Assembly (NCBI RefSeq): GCF_012928505.1
Contig: NZ_JABBJN010000031.1
Coordinates: forward strand, 1 to 64,000
DNA length: 64,000 nt
DNA from: Achromobacter sp. Bel
GTDB taxonomy: Bacteria > Pseudomonadota > Gammaproteobacteria > Burkholderiales > Burkholderiaceae_B
Direction: 5' to 3'
Part shown: positions 8,563-17,066 of the stretch, one piece after another
How the letters are laid out: each line of letters begins with the position of its first letter
How positions within the stretch are numbered: position 1 is the stretch's first letter
Made by a program: the position numbers and the translations under genes
Notes under the pieces: model-generated
Told to the model about the DNA's origin: nothing
Databases searched by the model: none
The model's input: only the letters and a program-made list of their open reading frames with translations

Positions 8563-11500
8563 ATGACCGTACGGCGATTATTTTTCTTTACATTGTTCTG
8601 GCTGCTGGGCGCTGCAACGCCTGCGGTCGGCCAGACGCAGCAACCGTTGCTGCTCACGGTGCAAAGCCAGGTCCATCTTCAACGGGCCGTGCCGGCGATC
8701 TCTGACGACGATTGGCGATGGTTGCGCCAAAAGCAGGAACTGGTGCTTGGGGTTGTGCAAGAGGACCGGGCGCCATTCGAAATCGTCTACCGCGACGGCA
8801 GCTATAAGGGCATCACGGCGGACGTGAGTACGCTGGCGGCCCAATTGCTGGGCCTGAACCTGCGCTTGTTGTCTTATCCGACGCGGGAAGCCGCGCTGAA
8901 AGCGCTCGATCAGAAGACGGTGGACATGGTCGCCGGCGAGGCGCAGCCCGACGATCGCACGGTGGCGGCGTTCAGTTCGCCGTACATCGTTGATCACGTG
9001 GCGATTTTCAGACGCGCGGCCGATACGCGGGACCTCCCCGCCGACCTTGACGGCCTGGAAGTCGCCCTTGGGGCAGATGGCACGTTGGCTGCCGAGGTGG
9101 CAGCGCGTTATCCCAAGGCGAAGATCGTCCGCTATGCCTCCACGGACGAGGGGCTTGGTGCGGTGGCATTCGGCCGCGCGGATGTGTACGTGGACGGGGC
9201 GCTCGCGGCCTATCACAGCATCAACCGGTCCTTTTTCGACTACGTCAAGTTCAGCCGCTACACAGAGATTGCGACGCGGTACAGCTACGCGCTGGCGTTG
9301 GACAATGACCGGCTGCGCACATTGGTGGACCAGGCCATCGCCGCAATCGGACAAACGCTGCCCGAGATCGCGCGCAGTTGGGCGGGCAGCGGCTTCATTC
9401 CCGGAAGCCGGAACATTTCCTTCACCCCGGACGAGTTGCGCTGGATCGCGGCGCATCCCAAGCTGCGGGTGGTGTTGAACGACGACCTCGCGCCCGTCGC
9501 CTTCTTCAATTCGAACAAGGCATTTTCCGGGCTCGCCTCCGATCTGCTGGAAATGGTCACTTTCCAGACAGGGATCCAGTTCGACGCCTTCAGCCGCAAA
9601 GGCAGCTTCCCCGACCAGATCAAGGCGATCGCCGACGGCGAGGCGGATGTCGCCATGATGACTCCGACCGTCGGGCGCGAGCAGGTGCTGCGGTTCAGCC
9701 AACCTTTTTCCGTCGACCCCCTGGTGCTTGTCACCCGGCGAGGTGTGGCCGGGCAGGGGCTGCCCGTGCGTACGCTGGCGATCGCCGGGGGCCATACCGC
9801 TGCAGAGTTGGCCCCCCCGCGCTTTCCGACCGCCACGCTCGTGGAGGCAAGCTCGAGCCTGGACGCCATGAACCGGGTCCATACCGGACAGGCGGACGGC
9901 GCAGTCCTGGCCTTGCCGGCCGCGCGCTACTACATCGGTCGCCTGTTCAAGGATGAACTCGCGATCAGCGACGTGCTGGATTCCCCTCCCGTGGCGCTCA
10001 GCTTCGCTGTGCGGCGCAACGATCCTGAACTGCAATCCATCCTGAACAAGACGCTGGCGATTTTGACGCCCTATCAAATGAGCGCGTTTGCCAACCGGTG
10101 GAAAGCGGAACCCGGCATGAGCGGGGAGACCTGGCGCGACTATGGCGTCATCATCGCCCAGGTCGTGGGCGCTGCGGTCCTGTTGCTGCTGGGCGTGCTG
10201 GTCTGGGTCGCGATGCTTCGTCGCCAGGTCCGCGCCAAGGGGTTGGCCAAACAGGCGCTCAAGCAGCAGTTGCAGTTCGTCAAGACCCTGATCGACAGCA
10301 TGCCGCCGCCCATCTATGTGCGCGATGGCCACGGGCGCATGCTGGTCTGCAATCGCAGCTACCTCAAGGCGATGGGGCTGCAGGCGGCCGACGTGTTGGA
10401 CAAGACCGCATTGGAGTTGCCGCCAGCCGAGTTCGAGGCGGCAGGGGACTTCCACGATACGTACATGCAGGCGATGCGCAAGGGGGAGATGATCTCGGGC
10501 GTGCATCGGGTGCGGATACGTGGGGTGGAGACCTGGATCGATCATTGGGCGCAGCCTTTCGAAAATGCCGCAGGCGTGCCCAGCGGCGTGATCTGCGGGT
10601 GGCTGGACATCACCGAGCACCACAACCTGGTGCAGGAGTTCGCGGCCGCGAAAGATCTGGCGGATGCGGCCAGCCGGGCCAAGACGACGTTCCTGGCGAC
10701 GATGAGCCACGAGATCCGCACGCCGATGAACGCCGTCATCGGCGTACTCGAACTGGCCTTGAAGCGCGCGGACAACGCGCCCATTGACCGCAACAGCATC
10801 GAAATCGCGTACGCCTCGGCCCAAGGCTTGCTGACGTTGATCGGCGATATCCTGGACATTGCCCGCATTGAAGCGGGGCGCTTGAGCCTGTCCCCGGCGC
10901 GCGCCGGGTTGCGCGAACAGGTCGAGTCCGTCGCTCGCGTGTTCGATGGCCTTGCGCGTCAGAAGGGGTTGCGCCTGCTGCTGGAAATGGATGCAAGCAT
11001 CCAGACCGACGTGCTGATTGACGCATTGCGCTTCAAGCAAGTGCTGTCCAACCTCGTGGGCAACGCGATTCACTATACCCATGGCGGCCATGTCCGGATC
11101 CATGTGGATGGCCACGCCGTCGATCCCTCAGTGCTTCAGGTCGATATCGCGGTCGAGGACACCGGCATCGGCATATCGGAAGCGGATCAGCAGCGCCTGT
11201 TCAAACCGTTCGCCCAAGCGGGACGAGAGGCCGGCGCGACGGGCGGAACGGGCTTGGGGCTGGTCATCAGCAGGTCGCTCTGCGAAATGATGGGTGGCCG
11301 GCTGACGCTTGAAAGTGCGCCAGGTGTTGGAACCACCGTCAGGGTATCGCTCAGGTTGCAGACGCTGCCAGCCATGCCCGCGATGGACCTGCCGTCGCGG
11401 CAGCAGCCGATAGCGCCTCGCGTGCTGCAGATTCTGGTGGTCGACGATCATTCGGTCAGCCGCCAGATATTGGCGCAGCAATTGCGCTTTTTGGGGCATG

Positions 11501-12186
11501 AAGTCGAAGACGCGCCAGATGGCGTCGCAGCGCTTGAAAGGTGGCGGATGCACGCGTTCGATGCCGTGATCACGGATTGCCGCATGCCCGGCATGGACGG
11601 CGCTACCCTGGCGGGGGCGATCCGGCAGGAAGAAACGCAACGCAACGCGGACAGGACCCTCATCATCGGCGTCACGGCCGACGCGCAACCGGAAGAGATC
11701 GAACGCTACGTGCAGGGCGGCATGGACGAGTGCCTGGTCAAGCCCGTTGGCCTGGACACGCTGGGCGCACGGCTGGCGCACCACCTGTCTGCCATGGCGC
11801 AGCCTGAACCGGCCGGGGGCGGCTTCCGTTCAGATGCACCCTTGTTCGATCTGGCCCCTTTGCTTGAGATCGCCGGCGGCGATGATGGGCGGCATTGGGC
11901 GCTGCTTGAGGAATTGATACGCACCAATCGCGAGGACATCGCCAAGGTGCAGGCCCGTGCGGAGCAGGGAAACCTGATGCAGGTCGCAGAGCTTGCGCAC
12001 CGCATTCAAGGGGCCGCCAGCATATTGAAGGCGGCCAGACTGGTGCAGGCGTGTGCGGACGTTGAGCGCCTCTGCCACCAAGGGGGGGCGGCAGAGGCGC
12101 CGGCACTGGCATCGTCGATCCAGGCATTGACGCAAGCCGTTCTGGCCCTGGAACAAGGGTTGCTCAAGCAGCGCGGGAAGCGGTAG
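8563..12186 (+). CDS. BvgS/EvgS-type unorthodox hybrid histidine kinase
   Basis: Predicted 1207-residue sensor, close to the 1238 residues of Bordetella BvgS. Order: signal peptide (to about 23), two tandem periplasmic Venus-flytrap (SBP_bac_3) domains (about 45-275 and 290-520), one membrane helix (about 529-553), PAS domain (about 570-690), HisKA with H716 in ATMSHEIRTP, HATPase with DTGIGI and GTGLGLVI, receiver with D1005 in VITDCRMPGMDG, and Hpt with H1146 in LAHRIQGAAS. All phosphorelay residues are present. A signal peptide is seen instead of an N-terminal membrane helix. The likely partner is the BvgA-like regulator at 20581-21216, though the two are 8.4 kb apart rather than adjacent as in Bordetella. 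Confidence 0.93.
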   Translation: MTVRRLFFFTLFWLLGAATPAVGQTQQPLLLTVQSQVHLQRAVPAISDDDWRWLRQKQELVLGVVQEDRAPFEIVYRDGSYKGITADVSTLAAQLLGLNLRLLSYPTREAALKALDQKTVDMVAGEAQPDDRTVAAFSSPYIVDHVAIFRRAADTRDLPADLDGLEVALGADGTLAAEVAARYPKAKIVRYASTDEGLGAVAFGRADVYVDGALAAYHSINRSFFDYVKFSRYTEIATRYSYALALDNDRLRTLVDQAIAAIGQTLPEIARSWAGSGFIPGSRNISFTPDELRWIAAHPKLRVVLNDDLAPVAFFNSNKAFSGLASDLLEMVTFQTGIQFDAFSRKGSFPDQIKAIADGEADVAMMTPTVGREQVLRFSQPFSVDPLVLVTRRGVAGQGLPVRTLAIAGGHTAAELAPPRFPTATLVEASSSLDAMNRVHTGQADGAVLALPAARYYIGRLFKDELAISDVLDSPPVALSFAVRRNDPELQSILNKTLAILTPYQMSAFANRWKAEPGMSGETWRDYGVIIAQVVGAAVLLLLGVLVWVAMLRRQVRAKGLAKQALKQQLQFVKTLIDSMPPPIYVRDGHGRMLVCNRSYLKAMGLQAADVLDKTALELPPAEFEAAGDFHDTYMQAMRKGEMISGVHRVRIRGVETWIDHWAQPFENAAGVPSGVICGWLDITEHHNLVQEFAAAKDLADAASRAKTTFLATMSHEIRTPMNAVIGVLELALKRADNAPIDRNSIEIAYASAQGLLTLIGDILDIARIEAGRLSLSPARAGLREQVESVARVFDGLARQKGLRLLLEMDASIQTDVLIDALRFKQVLSNLVGNAIHYTHGGHVRIHVDGHAVDPSVLQVDIAVEDTGIGISEADQQRLFKPFAQAGREAGATGGTGLGLVISRSLCEMMGGRLTLESAPGVGTTVRVSLRLQTLPAMPAMDLPSRQQPIAPRVLQILVVDDHSVSRQILAQQLRFLGHEVEDAPDGVAALERWRMHAFDAVITDCRMPGMDGATLAGAIRQEETQRNADRTLIIGVTADAQPEEIERYVQGGMDECLVKPVGLDTLGARLAHHLSAMAQPEPAGGGFRSDAPLFDLAPLLEIAGGDDGRHWALLEELIRTNREDIAKVQARAEQGNLMQVAELAHRIQGAASILKAARLVQACADVERLCHQGGAAEAPALASSIQALTQAVLALEQGLLKQRGKR

Positions 12187-12242
12187 GGAGTCTGCTGCAG
12201 GGGTATGCCGCCTACTGGCGCCACCCGCTGTGGCGCGGAGCT

Positions 12243-12306
12243 TAGGAAAATTCCTACACGATGTTCAATCGCCGCCGATGGTTATCTCCCGTCCGGTGCG
12301 TAGCAT
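12243..12306 (+). promoter_or_regulatory. Bvg-type operator plus -10 upstream of the adhesin gene
   Basis: TAGGAAAATTCCTA at 12243-12256 is a near-perfect inverted heptad repeat; the two halves match the Bordetella BvgA heptad form TTTCCTA/ATTCCTA. A -10-like TAGCAT lies at 12301-12306, its centre 54 bp from the operator centre. No -35 match is seen at the expected place, which fits an activator-dependent promoter. The predicted start site leaves a leader of about 30 bases before the ATG at 12343. Confidence 0.55.
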
Positions 12307-12342
12307 CTAGGGGCTCCGCAACCCCCCGCCTTCCACGCCACC

Positions 12343-13191
12343 ATGTCCGTTCTTTCCCGTAATCTGCTAATCCGAGTCATCGCCGCGCTGATCGGCGCAG
12401 GCGTATCGTTCCACGCTTATGCATTCCTTTACCCCGTCGCAACCACCGAACCCTTCATTGAAACGAGTTCCGGTGCGCTATACATCAGAACCGAAGTCGG
12501 CAAGCGAGAGATCATTGGCGTGGATGGCAATCGGAAAGTGCCCTACAACGCCATCATGCAGCCCGCGCAGTGGCTGGCCAGAGATCCTTCCCGCATCTAT
12601 GCTGGGACGCCTGCAGATAACTGCACCTGGTTTTGCCTGGTGGCGCAAGCCAACGAAACCATCGCCACTTTCGCTGGCCGATGGCAGTTCACTCTCTGGA
12701 ACAGCAAAGTCCTGATCCCGAACGCGGCAGGCGCCAAGGTTTGTTCGGGTGTGATCATTCGCACAAGTCGTCATCAGGGGCTGGTGACCAGCCCTTTTTA
12801 TGTCGGGCCTGATGTCGACGGCAGCTGCGGCTATGTGTATTCGAACTGCATCATGGACATGCAGGGCGCAGCAGAGCTGATTCACGGCGAGATCTTCGAT
12901 ACCGATGCGGATGGCCATAGCGCCAGCACGAAGCTGAAGATTCGTTGCTATGGCGCGACGTCGGTGCGGATGCGTCTTATGTCAGGTAGCGGTGCAGGCG
13001 ACGAAGATCGGGTGAAGTTAAGTAATGGTGGGAAAAGCCGCCTGTTCGTCAATGACAACCCTATCTCCGGCCAACTGCGTCTGCAAGACGGCATCAATAC
13101 CGTGACGTTGAGCGACAAGCTGGAGATCCCCGCCGATGTCACACTGGGGACGTTCACGGGGAGCGCAGTGCTGATGGTAGAGCCGTACTAG
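12343..13191 (+). CDS. Putative secreted fimbrial (tip) adhesin
   Basis: Predicted 282-residue exported protein: a signal-like hydrophobic N terminus ending near SFHAYA, a cysteine-rich N-terminal part (about 30-190 with cysteines in NCTWFC, KVCSGV and GSCGYVYSNC), and a C-terminal beta-rich part (about 195-282) ending with alternating hydrophobic residues (TFTGSAVLMVEPY), as in pilins and adhesin pilin domains. The family was not recognised outright. It lies next to a chaperone-usher operon and carries the same operator as the major pilin gene, so a tip adhesin is the best guess. Its 3' end overlaps the convergent REC-EAL gene by 38 bases. Confidence 0.6.
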   Translation: MSVLSRNLLIRVIAALIGAGVSFHAYAFLYPVATTEPFIETSSGALYIRTEVGKREIIGVDGNRKVPYNAIMQPAQWLARDPSRIYAGTPADNCTWFCLVAQANETIATFAGRWQFTLWNSKVLIPNAAGAKVCSGVIIRTSRHQGLVTSPFYVGPDVDGSCGYVYSNCIMDMQGAAELIHGEIFDTDADGHSASTKLKIRCYGATSVRMRLMSGSGAGDEDRVKLSNGGKSRLFVNDNPISGQLRLQDGINTVTLSDKLEIPADVTLGTFTGSAVLMVEPY

Positions 13192-14389
13192 CTGCGCCTT
13201 GAAGCACCGTATCCCCGGCATGCGTCCGGCAGAATTCCACGAAATGGTCCGTCGGCATGGGCCGTGCATAGAGATACCCTTGCGCAACCGCGCAACCCAA
13301 TTCGCGCAGCCGGGCCTGCTGCGCCAGTGTTTCAACGCCTTCCACCACCAATGGCAGCTGCAACGCTTTGGACATCTCGACGACGCTGCGGATGATCGTC
13401 GCGGCGCGCGGTTGTGTCTTCAAGCTGCGAGTGAACGTCGCGTCCAGTTTGATCTGATTGAACGGCAGGGCGCAAAGTCGGTCCAGTGACGCATGTCCGG
13501 CGCCGAAGTCATCCATGGACAACCCGCAACCCATGTCGCGCAGCTTCAACAAATTGTCCAGAATACGAGCGGGTGTGCTGACCATCGCGTCTTCCGTGAT
13601 TTCCAACATGATGTCGTGGGCAGGTGCCTGATATTGCGCAAGCATTTCGCCGATACGCTCGCTAAGCGCGGAGGACGTCAGTTGGATGGGGTGCAAGTTG
13701 AAGGCAAGCTGGGTGGACACGCCTTGTCGGCGCAGGTCTGCCTGCATCGCCAGACCTTGTTCGAAGATTGCCTGGAAAAGATCGTCAATCAAGCCGCCGG
13801 ACACGATTGTCGCCAAAAAATGCGCGGGTGAGAGCAGGCCGAGCGAACGATGATGCCAACGTGCCAACACTTCGGCTGCCAGTATGGTTTTACCGTCGAT
13901 ATCCACGATAGGCTGGTAGTACGCCTTGAATTCGCCGTTCTTCAACCCTTGTCGCACGTCTTCTTGCGAAGCCAGGGCGTAGTGGCCTGGCGCAGGGCGC
14001 TGGCTGCTCCGTCGGAACTTGGCCATCAGCGATGCGAGTCGAGCCGGTTGCAACGCCACGTCCAGATCTCCCAGATATTCCAGGTTCAGGCATTCAATCG
14101 CCGCCGCCGTGCTGTCGCGCAGAGCGGCTTCTGGCAGGCCGCTGGTGATCACGGAATGAACCAAGGAAAGTTTGCTGGCTTCACGCAGGAAGGCCAGCCC
14201 ATCCTGGCCCTCATGATGCAGTTGGCAGATGGCGATATCGATGCCTCCGCAAGCCTTCAACAAGGTGATGGCCTTGGCGCCCTGTGAGGCTTCATAGATG
14301 CGGCCATCGACCATGGTTCTTAACGCCGTCACGATGACCATGCGTGAAAAGGGGTGGTCGTGCAAGACCAGGACGTTAAGGTTCTTCAT
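13154..14389 (-). CDS. EAL-domain cyclic-di-GMP phosphodiesterase with degenerate receiver domain
   Basis: Predicted 411-residue protein with an N-terminal receiver-like domain (about 3-120) and a C-terminal EAL domain (about 150-395). The receiver lacks key residues: the acidic pair is H10-D11, the phospho-acceptor position is Q56 (in ICQLHHEGQDG) and the conserved lysine is replaced (LGDLD). It is probably not phosphorylated. The EAL domain keeps EVLAR, FNLHP, EITED, DDFGAG, KLD and EGVET, so phosphodiesterase activity is plausible. Bordetella BvgR is also an EAL protein near bvgAS, although it lacks a receiver. A Bvg-type operator lies 91 bases upstream. Confidence 0.88.
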   Translation of the reverse strand: MKNLNVLVLHDHPFSRMVIVTALRTMVDGRIYEASQGAKAITLLKACGGIDIAICQLHHEGQDGLAFLREASKLSLVHSVITSGLPEAALRDSTAAAIECLNLEYLGDLDVALQPARLASLMAKFRRSSQRPAPGHYALASQEDVRQGLKNGEFKAYYQPIVDIDGKTILAAEVLARWHHRSLGLLSPAHFLATIVSGGLIDDLFQAIFEQGLAMQADLRRQGVSTQLAFNLHPIQLTSSALSERIGEMLAQYQAPAHDIMLEITEDAMVSTPARILDNLLKLRDMGCGLSMDDFGAGHASLDRLCALPFNQIKLDATFTRSLKTQPRAATIIRSVVEMSKALQLPLVVEGVETLAQQARLRELGCAVAQGYLYARPMPTDHFVEFCRTHAGDTVLQGAASTALPSALRSP

Positions 14390-14422
14390 GTGACGCCGAC
14401 GTAAACGTGAACAAGGTCGCTC

Positions 14423-14487
14423 ATGCTAAGTACGGCGGTGAGTCGGGGCTAGGGGCGGATTCCGGGCAGAGAGTAGGAAACTTCCGA
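14423..14487 (-). promoter_or_regulatory. Bvg-type operator plus -10 upstream of the REC-EAL gene
   Basis: TAGGAAACTTCCGA at 14474-14487 is an inverted heptad repeat with one mismatched pair. On the minus strand a -10-like TAGCAT lies at 14428-14423, 55 bp from the operator centre, the same hexamer and almost the same spacing as at the adhesin promoter. A further degenerate half site (TAGGGGC) begins at 14450. No -35 match is seen. Confidence 0.5.
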
Positions 14488-14503
14488 AATCACCGCGTCG
14501 ATC

Positions 14504-15058
14504 TCAGTCATAGGCGAGGGTGAAGGTCAGGGTGGCATTCTTGATTTCGCCTCGGCCTATCTGATGGCTTTCAAGCGCTTCTTTTTCGCCCTGCAGATAA
14601 GCCATGAACTCGATGTTGTTCGTTCCTGCCGTAACCTGACCAATGGCGTTTTTCGTTTTCAAGGGCAGGCGATTTCCTTGCGGCGTCTCCAGGCCGATCG
14701 CAACCCCGGCGATGCCGTCGCTGTCCAACGCCAGAAGGCCTGGCTGCTTGGCGCTTTCCGGTCCTTCGAAGTAAATGCTCAAGCTGTTGTTGCCTTGCGA
14801 GATGTCGCAGTTCAGCAAACGCAGCGTGATGGGTCGCCCGGGAGTGCGGCCATTCACGTAAAGGACTCTGTCGGGTACCGAAAGAAAGTTCAGCCGCACT
14901 TTTTCGCTTTCCGGGCTGAGCGTGCAGGCTTCCGCGACCAGTCGTCCCGAGAAGGTCATATTGTCGCCGGCAGACTGAGCCCCGGCCGGCGGGGCCAGGC
15001 AGGATAGGCTTGCGGCCAGCAGGCTCAGGCTGCGGGTGACCGGCTTTTTCATGCGCAT
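14504..15058 (-). CDS. Type 1-like fimbrial subunit (FimA-like paralogue)
   Basis: Predicted 184-residue exported pilin: signal peptide ending near PPAGA, two cysteines (EACTLS and LLNCDIS) in the usual disulfide positions, and the C-terminal strand NATLTFTLAYD. The segment IEFMAYLQGE resembles LEFQAFLQGE of the major pilin at 19643-20203, so the two are paralogues. The first ATG (15058) has AGGA 7 bases upstream, overlapping the stop of the preceding pilin gene. It is the last gene of the fimbrial operon. Confidence 0.85.
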   Translation of the reverse strand: MRMKKPVTRSLSLLAASLSCLAPPAGAQSAGDNMTFSGRLVAEACTLSPESEKVRLNFLSVPDRVLYVNGRTPGRPITLRLLNCDISQGNNSLSIYFEGPESAKQPGLLALDSDGIAGVAIGLETPQGNRLPLKTKNAIGQVTAGTNNIEFMAYLQGEKEALESHQIGRGEIKNATLTFTLAYD

Positions 15059-15067
15059 GGTGGTGTC

Positions 15068-15598
15068 CTAATACAGCTCGGCTATCAGCAGGGCCGATGC
15101 CGTGAATTCCTTGAGCGGCAGGCGCGAGCCGGCCAGCTTTACCGGAACGGCTTCCAGCGTCGGCGGGGATTGCGAGGCGTCCAGTTTGATTTCCTGGGCA
15201 ATATTCAAGACAAAATCCGGGTAGTTTTTCAGGATCAGCTTGATGCCTAGATCGGGCACCGAAGATTGCACCGCGGCTTTGTCGAATTCTGTGGCCACGC
15301 CCCTGACCGTCAGCTTCATTCGCCACGTCATGCTCGGCTGATTCATGCCTGGGCAATCGATTTGATAGGGAACGATCTGTTTGTAGTGGTCGCCGTCGAT
15401 CTTGCTCGTACTGATATTCTGCTTGAATGCAACCTCGATACGCCTGCCGTTGTCGCTGACGGTGCAGGGAGGGGGAGTCACCAGGTAGCCGCTGAATCTC
15501 ATGTTCGGCTGTTCAGCATGGCTGCCTGCAGACGCAAGGACGGCCAACAGCGCGCCGGGGAGGGCGACTCGGGCCAGTAGTCGGAAACGATATGTCAT
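15068..15598 (-). CDS. Minor fimbrial subunit (FimF/FimG-like)
   Basis: Predicted 176-residue exported pilin with a signal peptide ending near GSHA, a cysteine pair (PPCTVSD and QIDCPGM) and a C-terminal alternating strand (FTASALLIAELY). The segment SKIDGDHYKQIVPYQIDC is shared in form with the neighbour at 15595-16149 (SRIDGKQYKITQIRYTLDC), so the two are sister subunits, probably adaptor pilins near the fibre tip. The start overlaps the previous stop (ATGA), indicating coupling. Confidence 0.85.
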   Translation of the reverse strand: MTYRFRLLARVALPGALLAVLASAGSHAEQPNMRFSGYLVTPPPCTVSDNGRRIEVAFKQNISTSKIDGDHYKQIVPYQIDCPGMNQPSMTWRMKLTVRGVATEFDKAAVQSSVPDLGIKLILKNYPDFVLNIAQEIKLDASQSPPTLEAVPVKLAGSRLPLKEFTASALLIAELY

Positions 15599-16149
15599 TG
15601 ATAGTCCACTACCATGGTGGCCGAGGCACTGAACTCGCCGCCCGTAATCGTTCCTTCGCTATGCGCGACCAGAACGGCTTCCAGCTTTGGAGGCGAGGCG
15701 GCCGTCAAGGAAAACCAATCGTTCAGCGCGAGAAGGGTCGTGTCCCGCCTCAGGGCGATGCCTAGACTGCTTTGGCTCGGAATGCCGAGCAGTTTGGGGT
15801 TGAAGCTGGCGCCCTCGCCAGAGATCTTCATATTGAGGGGGTAGGATTGGGCACGCCGGCAGTCGAGCGTATAGCGGATCTGCGTGATCTTGTATTGCTT
15901 CCCGTCGATTCTGGAAATCTGCACATCGCCAAACGGGATGTCGATGGGCTTATTGTTGTTGATGATGCAGGGTATTTTTGCTCGGATAGTCCCGGAGATT
16001 TCGACGCGGACGTGATTATTGGCGATTGCAGTTTGAGCCAGCGACAGCGACGCGGGGGCCATTAGCAGGATCGCGGTCAGGCACGTGCGCAGTGGGCTGC
16101 CAATGTCCCCCGGATGCGGGATGCGGGGCGAGGCGGTGGTGTCAGGCAT
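15595..16149 (-). CDS. Minor fimbrial subunit (FimF/FimG-like)
   Basis: Predicted 184-residue pilin with a hydrophobic signal after a longer N-terminal leader (signal region about 22-38), cysteines in KIPCIINN and TLDCRRA, and a C-terminal strand FSASATMVVDYQ. It is the sister of the 15068-15598 subunit. Its ATG lies inside the stop region of the 24-codon ORF at 16142-16216. An internal later start would shorten the leader, but no ATG precedes the hydrophobic core. Confidence 0.8.
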   Translation of the reverse strand: MPDTTASPRIPHPGDIGSPLRTCLTAILLMAPASLSLAQTAIANNHVRVEISGTIRAKIPCIINNNKPIDIPFGDVQISRIDGKQYKITQIRYTLDCRRAQSYPLNMKISGEGASFNPKLLGIPSQSSLGIALRRDTTLLALNDWFSLTAASPPKLEAVLVAHSEGTITGGEFSASATMVVDYQ

Positions 16150-16216
16150 AGGTCACATAAAGGTTGATGTACGCATTCAGGTCAATGGGCCGTCCCAACC
16201 CGGTCTCCTGATTCAT
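16142..16216 (-). CDS. 24-residue ORF resembling a pilin C-terminal strand
   Basis: ATG at 16216-16214 opens 24 codons ending in TGA at 16144-16142. The peptide ends PIDLNAYINLYVTYA, the alternating pattern with penultimate tyrosine seen at pilin C termini (compare FTLAYK and FTLAYD). A strong ribosome binding site (AGGGAAGG) precedes it, and its stop overlaps the next pilin start (ATGCCTGA). It is either the relic of a deleted pilin gene, kept as a translational coupler, or a real micro-peptide. It lacks a signal peptide, so export is not expected. Confidence 0.5.
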   Translation of the reverse strand: MNQETGLGRPIDLNAYINLYVTYA

Positions 16217-16246
16217 GGTTCCTTCCCTGCGGATGGGGCTGCGCGT

Positions 16247-17002
16247 TCAGCGGCGGCCCTCCACCGGCTTGGCCGTGCATTCGGCGCCCGAGCAATGGAA
16301 CTCCAGCTGCGGCCGTCCGCCGTAGTCATTGACATAGGTCAGGACGGGCTTTTCGCCCAGCACCTTAACGCCGATACTCAAGGGCGCTTTCGATTGCGGG
16401 GCGAGCATCAAGGGTTCAAATGCGTCCGGGGTTTTGCCGTTGGCGCGATCCGAGGCATCGATAAGCGTGATGTAGAAGGGCGTGGGGTTGTTTACGACGT
16501 AGTTGTCACCTTGACGCGTCAAGGTCAGGCGCTCTTGCCAAGGCGTGGACGAGGCGATCGGTGCCTTGCTGAGCGCCGGCGGCCGATAAAAGAGTTTGAC
16601 GCGCGTTTGCAGCGCGATTTGCAGGGTGTTTGCCTTGTCACTCCGCGGAGGTACTTCGCGCAAGTTGAAGTAGAAGATCGATTCACGGTCTTGCGGCAAT
16701 TGCGCCAACTCCGGCAACCCCTGGATCTTTACCTGGCTCTTGCCGCCCGGCTCAAGGCGCTGGATAGGGGGCACCACCACCAGGGGCGAACTGATCTTCT
16801 CGTCGCGCTCATTTTCGATCCAGGCTTGCGCCAGGTACGGCAACTGTTCGTTCTGGTTGCTGATGCTCAAGCTGACGGATTTGTTCTGGCCGTTGAATAC
16901 GACGCGAGTGCGATCCAGTGACACTGCGGCGGTCGCGTACTGCGCGGTAAACAGCGTGGCCAATGAGAGCAGGGCAAGAGAGGAAATGAACTTGATTTTC
17001 AT
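16247..17002 (-). CDS. Fimbrial periplasmic chaperone (PapD/FimC family)
   Basis: Predicted 251-residue periplasmic chaperone that donates a strand to pilins and delivers them to the usher. A signal peptide (ending QYATA) is followed by AVSLDRTRVVF, the G1-like strand region (PPIQRLEPGGKSQVKIQG), the family motif YFNLREVPP and the domain 2 segment NPTPFYITL. Start ATG 17002 begins directly with the signal peptide; the open frame further upstream has no such features. It lies between the usher and minor pilin genes. Confidence 0.93.
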   Translation of the reverse strand: MKIKFISSLALLSLATLFTAQYATAAVSLDRTRVVFNGQNKSVSLSISNQNEQLPYLAQAWIENERDEKISSPLVVVPPIQRLEPGGKSQVKIQGLPELAQLPQDRESIFYFNLREVPPRSDKANTLQIALQTRVKLFYRPPALSKAPIASSTPWQERLTLTRQGDNYVVNNPTPFYITLIDASDRANGKTPDAFEPLMLAPQSKAPLSIGVKVLGEKPVLTYVNDYGGRPQLEFHCSGAECTAKPVEGRR

Positions 17003-17066
17003 GTTGAAGGGTACGGCCTGTTGTGAGGGTTGATGGGGTGGGTGCATGCCAGGGAGCAGGGCGCGC

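Noticed and set aside
8578-11115. Long minus-strand open frame of 845 codons opposite the BvgS-like gene
   Set aside because: It is a by-product of high GC at third codon positions of the real gene; its composition is biased and no domain is visible.
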